Shown piece by piece: positions 1 through 11,100 of a stretch of DNA of 64,000 nucleotides. Every line of letters starts with the position of its first letter. The first letter of the stretch is position 1. The DNA comes from Enoplolaimus lenunculus. Lineage: Eukaryota > Nematoda > Enoplea > Enoplida > Thoracostomopsidae. The position numbers were made by a program, and so were the translations under genes. The notes beneath the pieces are model-generated. The model was not told where the DNA came from and did no database searches. It saw nothing but the letters and a program-made list of their open reading frames with translations. The DNA lies in NCBI GenBank assembly GCA_030248215.1, contig JASANG010000696.1, positions 1 through 64,000 of the forward strand, read 5' to 3'.

Positions 1-1001
1 TGGGTACGCACAAATGGGTATAACAGGGGTACGCTAACACGAAAAGGGTACACCAGGGATACTTTTACTACGTTATATTGAATAAATGCTTAAAAAGAGT
101 TAAAGTAGTAGCCATTTTTTATTTACATAAATGGCTTATACATGTCAAAATTGTTTTCATGCTTGTACCAGCCGCCAACATTTACATAGACATAGAAAAA
201 ATTGCAGAGTTAAGGTACAAAACACACAAAACACTTTTCAGTTTGAACAACCTGCAGCTAATAGTATAGAGAACGGCTGCTTACCGCTTGAGTTACCTTT
301 TACATGTATTGTTAGTGGTCAGACGGGTTGTTGCAAGACTTACTGGTTGTTTCGTTTACTGAAAAGTAACCTTTTTGATAAAAAAGTTGATAAAATTTTG
401 TTTTGTTATGGTATATTTCAAGATATTTACACTAAGTTTTTAAGTGAAATACCGAATTTAGAGCTGTTTGAGGGTATACCAAATGAGTTTCCCACAAGTG
501 AAAACCAGACAATATGTATTTTAGATGATTTAATGATAGAAGCTGCCAATGATAAACAATTGGCAGCCGCATTTTCAAAATTAAGGCATAATAGGTTGAG
601 TACTATATTTGTAACTCAAAATTTGTATCATGAAGGTAAATACATGCGAACTATAACGAGGAATGCTCAGTACATGGTACTGTTTCCCAACTTTAGAGAT
701 CGGTCAATGATATGTACGCTAGGCAGACAAATGTGGCCTTCGAGACCAAACTTTTTAACAAGTGCGTTTGAGCAGGCAACAGTAAAACCTTATGGGTACA
801 TATTTTTAGATTTAAAAGCGGCAACAAATGAAAACTTAAGAGTTAGAGAATGTATTTTACCAGATGATCACCAAATGTTTGTTTATGTTTATGCTTAAAA
901 AGGCTTACATGAAATGTAAATTTTAAAAATGGCTATCGCAAAAAATTTAGCTACGTTAAAATATTTGAATGAGGCAACACCAAAAATTATTTCAGTAATT
1001 A
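1..1001 (+). mobile_element. Polinton/Maverick-type element, right-hand fragment
   Basis: This stretch carries a packaging-ATPase gene of the type found in Polintons and related virus-like elements. The element enters from the left edge of the window. It is interrupted about 100 bp after the ATPase gene by the 33-kb TIR element that starts at 1002. No capsid, protease, polymerase or integrase gene of the Polinton is visible in the window, and no Polinton terminus was identified. The ATPase frame itself looks whole, so this copy is not very old, but most of the element cannot be judged. Family assignment rests on the ATPase motifs alone. Confidence 0.6.
131..898 (+). CDS. Polinton-type packaging ATPase with N-terminal zinc finger
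   Basis: The 255-residue frame is a FtsK/HerA-type genome-packaging ATPase of the A32 family, the enzyme that in Polintons and their viral relatives is thought to pump DNA into capsids. Walker A is GQTGCCKT (residues 63-70). Walker B is ILDDLM (130-135). A conserved TQN (around 177) follows in a strand-like context, as in this family. Residues 5-25 have a Cys-x2-Cys...His-x3-His/Cys pattern (CQNC ... HRHRKNC) that looks like a zinc finger fused to the ATPase; that fusion is less usual. The ATG at 131 is preferred because it includes the finger and no in-frame upstream start is needed. The length is typical for the family. The family call is firm. Whether the finger is functional is inference. 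Confidence 0.8.
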   Translation: MAYTCQNCFHACTSRQHLHRHRKNCRVKVQNTQNTFQFEQPAANSIENGCLPLELPFTCIVSGQTGCCKTYWLFRLLKSNLFDKKVDKILFCYGIFQDIYTKFLSEIPNLELFEGIPNEFPTSENQTICILDDLMIEAANDKQLAAAFSKLRHNRLSTIFVTQNLYHEGKYMRTITRNAQYMVLFPNFRDRSMICTLGRQMWPSRPNFLTSAFEQATVKPYGYIFLDLKAATNENLRVRECILPDDHQMFVYVYA

Positions 1002-1045
1002 TGCGTCGTCCACAATAACGTGCGTACGCTGTGTGGATTTTTGAA
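1002..1045 (+). repeat. Left terminal inverted repeat of the giant element
   Basis: The 44 bp from TGCGTCGTCC to GGATTTTTGAA are matched exactly, in inverted orientation, by 33925-33968. The repeat contains an imperfect palindrome, CCACA...TGTGTGG. Beyond 1045 similarity continues only as the shared CAATTGACGGTTG motif. Confidence 0.9.
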
Positions 1046-1590
1046 ACTTCAATTGACGGTTGCCGTCAACAAATTTTTATTTGTCGATAGTAGCCGTCAA
1101 TTGAAAACCAATTTTTAATTTCAATTGACGGTTGCTATACTACTCTTGAACTAGCAACCGTCAACGAAAAAAAATTTCTGTGCAGAAGCCGTCAACGGGT
1201 ACTCTGGTTGCGTATAGCAAGTGTTGACGGAGAAACCAATTTTCGATGGCAACCGTCAACGAGTGCAGAGTTAACAAACAGCAACTGTCAATCGGTTTGC
1301 AAAATTTTTAAGCAACCGTCAACAGGAGCACCAACAGTTGATAGCAACCGTCAACGGAAAATTTAATTTTGGACGGCAACCGTCAATTGAAAATTGTTGT
1401 AGACGGCAACCGTCAATTGAAAATTTTTATTCGGACGGCAACCGTCAACTGAAAATTAAACTTTGACGGCAACCGTCAATTGAAAATTTTTTATTAGACG
1501 GCAACCGTCAATTGAAAATTTTTTATTAGACGGCAACCGTCAATTGAAAATTTTTAATACACGGCAACTGTCAATTGAAAATTGGGTCTA
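1046..1590. repeat. Left subterminal array of palindromic repeats
   Basis: At least fifteen occurrences of a GACGG-CAA-CCGTC hairpin or close variants are present, usually followed by AATTGAAAATT. From about 1370 to 1584 they become a regular tandem array of about 31-bp units in plus orientation. Nearer the TIR they are more irregular and some are inverted. Repeated palindromes beside a TIR are typical transposase-binding sites; that role is inferred here. Confidence 0.85.
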
Positions 1591-2739
1591 TATTGTGGAT
1601 AGAAGACGGGCACATCCGTGTCCGTTTTCGTTTCAGGCCATGTATAGAGCAGGGCCGAAACAATCGTAGCATACTCCTATTCCTAAGCCTAAGCCTGAGC
1701 CTAAGCAAATGTGTTAGTCTATAAAGAATGAACCAGACACTGAGCGAGTGCGCTGGTATGAGCGAGATATTAAATAGCCAACTTTGAACAGGAGCTTAAA
1801 CTGATCGGAAACGGCGTATACCATACGGTTGTTTCACTCCCTGTGTCTGTTAGCGATACTTTCTTGTCTCCTTTTGACGGATTTGTTTTGTCGATCGTGT
1901 CTTTTTGAGCTTAAGAAAACACAAATACTATTCGTATTTAACGTAAAATATAAGACACACCAGCGTTTCAATTTTTTGCGAGAAAAGAAGACCTTTTTGT
2001 TTTAAAATCAAGCTGTTTAAAAAAGAGGACATGACAAAATCAACATCACTCCCGGATATTTTTTCTCGCATTTTTATGCAAAACGCAAAGATTTGCGTTT
2101 TGTTCAGGAATACAAGTACCTTAAAAGTTGCGACAAAGTTCATTTTGCCTCCAGAAATGCACTACGCCAAAAATGACTTCTTTTTACGAGAGGCGTCAAC
2201 AATACTTCAATTCCGTCCGCTCCGATATTTTTTACGGAAACTAAAAGTACGCAAACCAAAAACGGATAGATTGATTGGGGAGGCGCTATTTGATTACGCC
2301 CGGCGCAGTCAATACCGTCCGTCATATCCTGCACGCACATGCATAAACCTGTCAAAGTTTTAAAGTAAAGGCACTTTTGTATGCAACATTAAAATATAAC
2401 ACACACCAGTGTTAATATTCGAAATACATGGTGCCCACCAAAATATACGGTCCACGAAGACTTTTATCTTTTTGTGGACATGGAAAAAACAGCACTATGT
2501 TCGGACAAAATAAAATGTCCGTACATATCGCCATACTCTATAGCGTCCATGGAAAATGGAAATGAGGCGGAGGGCGAATCGCAAGTTTCAGTGGCTAGTT
2601 CAACCTGCTAGGGGGGCTGAACAATTTTTCAGAGAAGCATACAAGGGTTTGCGATAAGCATGCTTGAGATCGTTTCCTGATGTTTAGTTTTTTCTGTTTT
2701 TGAGTATGATCCAAACATATTGGTGATATACAGCTATAG

Positions 2740-2898
2740 GCCCACGTTTTAGAACAGGGCCGGAACAGTGGTATAAGCGAATTCCTAAGCCTAGGCCTAA
2801 TAAGCCTAAGCTTAAGCTAAAAAGCTAGTCTAAAGCTTACGCTGACTCTATTTTAATACAGCACCACAGGAAAATTTTCCGCCCTGTTGTACACATGG
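2740..2898 (+). mobile_element. MITE, AACAGGGC(C)GGAAC family with TAAGCC-rich core
   Basis: The copy begins near AGAACAGGGCCGGAACAGT, has a core of TAAGCC/TAAGCTT words and ends in an inverted TTCCGCCCTGTTGT. The same ends occur at 20823-21012, 32313-32468 and 34606-34834, where the full end is AATGTAAAGAACAGGGG. Confidence 0.65.
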
Positions 2899-3009
2899 GC
2901 CCAAAGTTTTAAATGAAAAAATCTGTCATCCGCAGTTTTTATTAGCATAAAAATAACAAACACAAGCATATACAAATAAAATGGTGTTTTAAATTGCGGC
3001 ATTCATGTC

Positions 3010-3840
3010 CCCCGGAAATGCACAATCACAAATGGATTATAAAATGTGATGCATCAAAAATATATTCAACTGTATCCACTCCAGGAAAATTGGTCCGCCT
3101 AAACAAAACTATCAGCTTTCAACGAAATTTCGGTTACATATATCCCAAAAAATAAATCAAAAAAAAAGCTCAAAAAAAAAGTTAAAAAAAAAAAAAAAAA
3201 TAAACAAAAAAAAAAAAAAAAAAAAAAAAAAAAGCCTAAACAAAACTATCAGCTTTCAACGAAATTTCGGTTAAAACAATATATGCTTTCAGTGAATGTT
3301 TTGATATATTCGTTTGGAAAGTATCAAAAGTTAATACACTCGTAAAAATGAGCAAAATTTTGGTCAACTGAATACGTTCATGCGCTGTAGAAACACCGAA
3401 TCTGTTGCAGCAAGCGCCCAACATTTTTCATCCAAATTAAGGATCGGTAGCATATACTTACTATTCAACAAGTATACATCAAATAAATATAAAATTGCGA
3501 CGTTTTTGAAACCGTTTTGGTCCCTAGAAATGCACAGTCACAAATGGATTATAAAATGAAACACATCAAGAATATATTCAACTGCGACCAATCCAGGAAA
3601 ATTGGTCCCATAACAAAACTATAAGCTTTTGTTATAAATTTCGGTCAAAACATTAAACGATTTCAGTGAATGTTTGATATATTCGTTTGGAAAGTATCAA
3701 AAGTTAATACACTCGTAAAAATGAGCAAAATTTTGGTCAACTGAATACGTTCATGCGCTGTAGAAACACCGAATCTGGTGCAGGAAGCACCAAATATTTT
3801 TCATCTAAATTAAGGATCGGTAGCATATTGTAATCACCTG
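3010..3840. repeat. Tandem duplication of about 0.35 kb with a poly-A tract inserted
   Basis: Two diverged direct copies are visible, about 3010-3110 plus 3270-3440, and 3520-3840. Shared landmarks are AATGCACA.TCACAAATGGATT, the long GTTTGGAAAGTATCAAAAGTT block and GGATCGGTAGCATAT. The first copy is split by an A-rich run (3150-3232) flanked by a 38-bp direct repeat that starts GCCTAAACAAAACTATCAGC. Confidence 0.8.
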
Positions 3841-4289
3841 CCAAATTTGTTATAAATAAATTGTGATTTAGTTTATACCAAGACAGAAAATACAGCCTTT
3901 TTATCTCGGCTGTCCATCGCGTCGCTTGCCTCAAATCAATGCAAACATTAAATCAGAAGAAACATAAAAATGACATTCAAAGTTATGACCAGAGAATTTT
4001 CGCTAAACTTATACAAGAAATATTAGTCGCCAACCAAAATTGTGTTATACGTTATGGACATGAGTAGCTGATTGTCATAACGTTCAGCATCAATGGGACC
4101 CATATGGTCCTATTCGGCCATTAGACTTTCTACAGCGTTGCAAAACTTTGTTTACATCATCCCCTACAGAAACTTTCTTACTCATTGTGATAATTTCCGG
4201 TAGCTGGGCTAATCATAGTAAGGTTCAACAACCCACATGTCTATATTCAAGACACGAATAAAAATATATCTAAGATAGAATAAAATTAT

Positions 4290-5191
4290 TTAGTATTCTA
4301 CCTCAGAATCGGAAACTGCACCGATATATTCATAATTTCCTTGATCTCGCAAAGCGTCATTGATTACGTTTCGATTTGCATGGTAATCATCCGTTGGCGT
4401 TCCTCGATACAATTCAGGTTCTGCTCCTTCTGTGTCACTATAAAAAATTGCACCGGCACTGTAGTTTTTTCGATCTTGCAAAATGTCTGTGATTGAGTTT
4501 GGATTCAAATGGTAGCCGCCAAGCGTTTGCGTTCCAGGATATAATTCGGGTTCCACTTCATGTGAGTCGCTGTCAGAAATTACGCCTGCATTGTAGTTTT
4601 TGCGATCTCGCAAAATGTCTTTGACTGGATTTGGATTCAAATGGCAGCCATGCGTTTGTGTTCCCGGATACAATTCGGGATCGACATCATCCAGATCATG
4701 ATCAAAAAGTTCCGCCGTCTGGTTTTCATTTAAATAGTCATGTTCCAAATCAGGCTCAGATTCAGAATCTAGGTCAGTATCGATAAGTGCACTGTTAATT
4801 GTACGGGAAATGTTTTTCCTTGCAGATATGTTTTTCCTACCATTTTCGCACTTACGACGAACCGTCGGAGAAGTACAATGGTCCGTTGCTGCGGTACGTT
4901 TTCTACGATTTGCATATATCTTGCAGGATATGCTGGTAAACGCCGCAGATTTTCTAGCATGTTGCGGACGTGTGTTTTGCCTAACGCCAACGTATGTCAG
5001 ATCGTCAGTTGTCTCGCAATTGGTTAAATTCAAATTCCTTTTGTTTGACAAATCAATCTCACAAGAGCTTTCATCAGAATTATCGGTGTGCTCATCAGAA
5101 GCGCAACGACTGGTGTCCGAATCGAACTTCGGAGATGAGCTCCGAACACGACGATTACGTTTCATGTTACGCAATTTTTGTCGTTGTTCAA
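4290..5191 (-). CDS. Transposase gene exon P: acidic repeat tail and stop
   Basis: The exon has 299 codons and a TAA, following acceptor TTATTTCCAG. The N-terminal half is Ser/Asp/Arg-rich and basic (KRNRRVRSSSP, RRKRTAATD). The C-terminal half has three copies of a ~43-residue acidic repeat with the core EPELYPGTQT...HLNPN...DILRDRKNY.AG.ISDSD. Such a tail is unusual for a transposase and may be a protein-interaction or DNA-mimic module; that is speculation. The tract 4290-4720 encodes the repeats. Confidence 0.75.
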
Positions 5192-8100
5192 CTGGAAATA
5201 AAACAACAAGATTCAGGTTACAGTTTTAACTTTTAAGTGTGAATGTTAGCTTATACAATGAAAATTCCCACTTCAACGGTCATAGTTAGTAAAGCTAATA
5301 CGTATGCTAATTAATTAAATAATAGTTGGTTGACAGGAATTCCTGTTCCCGCCGGAAGTGCTGCAAAATTTCAATTCCTATTCCAATTCCTGTTCCTGCA
5401 TTGAAAGGTGCAGTGACCGGAGTATTTACGGTTCCGTGGCAAAACAAGGCATGCCAGAGTATTTACGGTTCCGTGGCAAAACAAGGCATGGTAAAAAGTT
5501 ATTCTAATGACGGGAACAAAATTATAACGAGGTAGTTGGTTGGGTTGAAACACATTTGGGCTTCAATGCTGGGTTAACAGACCAGGATAATCTTTTCTCA
5601 ATACCCGTATAAAGCAAGGTGGCACAGAGTCCACGATTTCATCAAATCTCAATAGAAATCAGAATCATAGAGGATAACTTACAATTAGTTCTGAGAACCA
5701 TAAGTCGTTCGATTTCTTGTTTTGTTTCATCTAGAGTGAGCATGCAGGAACGCGCAAGCACTTCTGCTCCCGCGTATGGATCGCTAGGGTTTGCAATAAC
5801 GTGTTTAACATATTGTGCTATCCGAGTCGAAGGGTATTTGCGTATCTGCACTGATGGATCTGCCATGGCAGTATTAATAGCTTCAGCAACTACAATAAAA
5901 AATAAATGCTTTTAGTCTTTTGCTCAATACGAGCACAGAGCACACCTATCATAGTACTATCATACTATTGTTGCGAGTTTTCAATTGACAAAACATTCAT
6001 TCTAAAAGCACGTATTTCACAGTTTTGTATTAAATAACAAATCATAAAAATGACAGAAATTAATGTTCAATATGATATGAGAATACGTATGTGAATTATA
6101 GATTTTTATGCTTCTAAGTCTAACCCAAAATACACAATAAAAACCATTAACTTACCCGGAAGAAAATGGCCGCGACATGGGCCATTACAATCTGTACATG
6201 GCTGTCCCCACTGTCTTTTCGGATCGCGAACCGGATAAACAACTTGCAAAACGCTTGGGCCGCCTGGATACCAAACTAAACTGTCTCTGAAAAAATTAAG
6301 TATATATATTATTATATATATATACACTATTTCATTTCAACAATATGAGTAGTGTAGAAGGAAAAAGGCGTACAAATTTTTGCAATTCGAAATTCTCCAC
6401 CCGACAACTCATCAACCGACAACTTGCATCCCGACATCTATATATTTGCTGTTCCGGTTTTGATTCAGGTACAATCCAGTTCCGCTTTGCATCCTGATTT
6501 ATAGAAAAAGTGATAGGATTATTTTACAGGTAGTGGTGGCTCTGTACAAATCAAAATGTGAAAAATTAATTTGGTTTGGGGTTGTTAACGCTTCTACATA
6601 GTATGGATGATGCACCCCGTTCTTAAGAATGCAAATATATTTTCCTTTAAAAAGCTCTTTTACGAACTATTCCAGCGGTAGATCCGCAAGTCCACTGTAC
6701 AAATTTGCAAAGGTACGGCTGAAAATTTTTTGCGTATATATATACGCATTTTACAACAAACTATGTTTCAAATCGTTGTGTTACCTAAAAACTATTTATT
6801 TTTACTTGTACAACCTTATGCTATGGACCGCTAACTATACAGTACTAAATTTAGCACCACTGCTTTCAGCATTTCAGCACTCGAGGCAAGTATAATTAAT
6901 GATAATACAATAATAATACTTACATTTGGTCACGGTATGCTTTTGAGTTCGTGTAGTTGTAGCAGAGCGGATGTCCACAGTCATGCTTTCCGCGACAAAG
7001 CTGAAGACCATAGAAATACTTTGTGTCGTCGCTCTCTATTTCATGCGCTTTTTGAACTTTACGAGCAGCAACTAACTCATCCCAAAGCTCTGGATTTTGT
7101 GACTGCTCGGCTTTCTGTAGTGCTTTGTTTGAGCTCAGAAACGCCTTTATCAGTTGTCGTCGAAATGGCGTCTTTTCGCCTAACATAAACTTTATGGGCA
7201 CATTGCTGTATTTCGCACCGTCCACGTGTTGCATGTAAAGATGTGCCGCCATTTCGCTGTTTTCTTTTAAAAGTTGAGCCCCTGGCTTTGTTTTCCAATG
7301 ATCGTTTTTCCCCAAAGCTGTTGACGGACAGTGAAACAGGGTTTCGGCTTGTTTCAAGCAACCGTTCACGCGCTCAACATCATTCTTGTAAGACCCACCG
7401 GGGTAACGAGTTGTAATAATAGTCATTGTGTGTCTCTTTTTAAGATGAAGCAACGCAGCAAACAATTTCACTTCTTTTTTATCTGGGCCTTCATTTGGTC
7501 CACCATCGCGTCGATACAACCAAATTAAAAATCGTTCCGGTTTTTCAACTGCCCACTGTTCTACATTAAGGTAATCAGAATAATGTTGCGCAGCGCTCTT
7601 TTCAATGAGCGCCTTCGGTTTCACGACACCGATAACTTTCATTGGATGGACTGATGTTCTAGGAAGAAGATATGAAGATACTTGAATTCCAGAAGGATAC
7701 GCGTTTTGGTAATCGACCCGCGTTCGCAGACTTTCTTCGCCTTTAAGCGCAAGCACCGGAAATTGACAGTGAGTTATCACAGTGTCTGTCCTTATAGCAG
7801 CAGCATCATCTGAATTGAAAGTTATTGCAAAGCTACATTTCGATTCTATATAGTCTTTAATGTGGTACACCGCGTCACTTAAATACTTATCCACTGAATG
7901 TTTTATGTTGAAACCTCTGCGACCTCTTTTAAATACAAGGTCTATCTCATTGTAATGGCGATGAACCAGGTGGCTTAACTTTTTTCGCTTGCAGCACAAA
8001 TAAAATATTGTGCTGCTAGATATTTTTTTGGGAGAGTACACCTTATTCAAATGCTGTTGAATTGACTGGAAAGTTACCTTGTGTGTACGTTTCACTTTCA

Positions 8101-11100
8101 TACCACGCCTGTAGTAACTAACCAACGAAGAATTTCGCCGCCACCGATCAGCACCCACATTATTTTGTCTCACAAACCGTTCAATTACCAAACCGATGTT
8201 AGGAAACTTTTTAAGATATGCAGGCTCACAATTTGGCCTAACATATTTTTGTTCCCGAAGCATATTGAACATTAAGATTTTTTGACGTTTAATATAACGA
8301 ATTGCGGTTTGCTTTAATATTTCTGCTGCATTTGCTACTTCCTTGTCAGTACTGTCGAGATTTATTACATCATATGCTGGCATGGATCCATCTAGCATGC
8401 AATGCAAAACCGGCTCTGGATAGCCCAATCCAATCGCGAATTCTTTAATTTGTCGCGGCATTTTGATATTGTATTTTGTAGCAAATTTGAAGATTTGAAA
8501 CATCAAAACTCGCATTCCAAGACGACCGGGTTGTCCAGATATGTCAACTATATCACTGTTTGTTGCATTTGGCATTCGTTTGAGCATGTTCGTTAACGTT
8601 CTAACGGTTTGAATTCGTTTCAACACATTAGAATCAAGTTTACCGATAACAAATTGTACCTTTTCGTCTAGTTTCTGAACAGCGTTTTGTATTTCAGGAC
8701 CACCAATTAGGTACAAATCTTCATCTGCAGCATTTTTGTCCAGCATTAGTTGAAGCAATTTTTCAGGGTATCTAAGTTCCAAAATATAATCCAAAATCTT
8801 TCTAGGCAAAGGGTTTTTCTGAGTGTGCAAATGTTGCACAACTTTGAACATTATTAGCTGTAAAAACACCACATTATCATTGGGAAATAGGCTATTCATA
8901 CGATATCTAACGTTTGGAATTGTCAACAGAATTGATGTCAGAACTTCGATATCAGCGAACGAATTGGGTTCCTCAGTTTGTGTGCAACCTGGAAGCTGTT
9001 CTAAGCAGGAGGCGATGCCTCCATTAGCGATATAGTTTATCTCATTATCAATGAATCTGATCAAACCATCTTTAGTTAAGCAAGTGTCAGAATGTTCAGC
9101 CATTTTTTTGTTGAATTCTTGCTTGAGCTGAGCAATTTTTTGCATATCTGCTAGAACGCTTGCTTTAATTTCAGATGGGCGATATATGCCAATTTTCCGC
9201 AAGGCTCGAGCAGATAACTTCATGCCTTGCGTTTGGAGCAAGGCGTACGTAACAGCACGGCGTTGCCGTAGACTAAACAATTGGCATAAATTTTTCACGC
9301 TTTCAGATGTCAGATGCGTAAATCGATGTTTTATTGCTAATTCTTCTTCAAGCATTACTCTGTGTTTCACGTTAGCAACAGCGAGATTAATGTCACTGAA
9401 CGGTGTTACAAAGCATTGGTTTAGAGATTGTTCCCTGTATACGGCTACAGGTAGGCGGTTGAGCAAGAATTTTACTGCGTCCCGAGTTCGAAAATAAACA
9501 TCTGGCCGAGCAAAACTCCACACGTTTTTGACCGGCTCGCCGGGGTGCTCCCAAATATAAAATCCACATACTATTGTATCGTATAAAATGGCCGAAGGTT
9601 GTTTACAGAATTTGCGTACTGCGTTGTAAAGAAAACATTCCAATCGTAAATGAATCGCTGAAACTTGCCAACCATTGGACTCAATCAACTCTTGTACATT
9701 AACCTCGTTTTGTTCCTCCAGATCCTTCGTTTTATACCTAAAAAGAGGATGGTCGGTGCTGCATAACAACAGTAACAGAGAAAAAGTAGATTTTGAAATT
9801 TTTGAAATTATATACTAGTCTTCCTAATTTTTCCCACACCAGAGACTGGAACAAATATTTATCTCATGGAAGTTTTGAACTTTATGCAGCGTTGCATATA
9901 ACTCAAAAGTCCGTATGTATTCATTCTGTTTTTAGTCTTCATATATACATCAAATCTTTAAGCACACTTTATTATTTTGTAGGCTTTGAATGGAAGATTT
10001 CTTTCAATTGACGTGAAGCACTATTGTAGATAAATTGAATCAAATTTTAACACAACATTTAGTGCCACGTTTTCAGAAAAATAATGTCAGTTCGTTTTCC
10101 TGATTTTATGTGTTAAATTTGTTACTCTGTCGGATAGCTGACAATTTGGCTGTGGTACGCTATTATCCACAATTAAAATTAAAACTTATGATTCGCATAG
10201 ACAAACATTTTTCGAAATACGTATATGCCTAACTTCCTAATCCTGAGACTCTTTGAAAAAGTGCATAAACAAAGCGCCGCCAGCTTTTAAAATATTCTAA
10301 AATAAAATATCACAGAGATATACATGCTCACCTTTTTAACTTTGAAAGAAGTATTAAGACATTTTCAACTTTTTTTTCACAGTCACATTCATCGATATCC
10401 TAAAACGTATCAAAATGACGCGGAAGCGTTAAGAGTTTAGCCAACAATTCCGTTGCTACCCAGGTTAAACTCAGTAGAATCGAAGATGTGTGTAAGTACG
10501 TACTATATAACAATATATGCGAACGTCAGGGTTAAACCGGAATATCTGCAAAATTCAATTCCTATTCATGTTCCTGCATTCAAAGTTGCAGGAACCGAAA
10601 TTTTTACGGTTTCGTGTCAAAGGTTTAATCATTTAAATCTAAGAACCTTTGTCTCTGAAAAATTTTTATTTTGAAATGGGTGTTTTTGCATATTACGCCC
10701 TAGTCGGGTTGCAACTCGTCAATAATCCAACTCAACGCGATGGGTTTTGCAAAGGAATTCAATTACTATTTTGTGCCTGTTCCGGTTCTTGCAAAAAATT
10801 CAATTCCTATTTTGTTTCTCATCTGGCAAAATTTAGTTATTGTTGGAACCCTGGCGAAGGTATGCGATATATTGTATATTTTGTGCTTGTTTACTTTTCT
10901 ACCCATAAAAACTTCCCGCATTACACATAACAAACATGAAACTAAACATAAACTTGAAAATAGAGCTCCTCAAGGCTATTTTTATCATAATCCTTGAACA
11001 AAACTCACAAAGGAGTTGAACAATAGAGTTCCTCTCTGGCTACGCCCTTGGTTACCAAGGTAGTGGTACCTACCTGTAATCCTCTAGATGTCCCGTGATA

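Larger units (their letters stand above)
1591..4289. other. Non-coding left arm of the giant element
   Basis: No exon could be supported here. It holds a TAAGCC-rich MITE fragment (about 1634-1740), a fuller MITE copy (about 2740-2898), a weak plus frame at 2031-2363 that I rejected, and a tandem duplication with a poly-A tract (3010-3840). The region lies downstream of the transposase gene stop codon, so the 3' UTR must start at 4289 and run leftward. Confidence 0.5.

Noticed and set aside
2031-2363. 110-residue plus-strand frame
   Set aside because: No recognisable motif, no splice context, and overlapping frames of similar length on the other strand.
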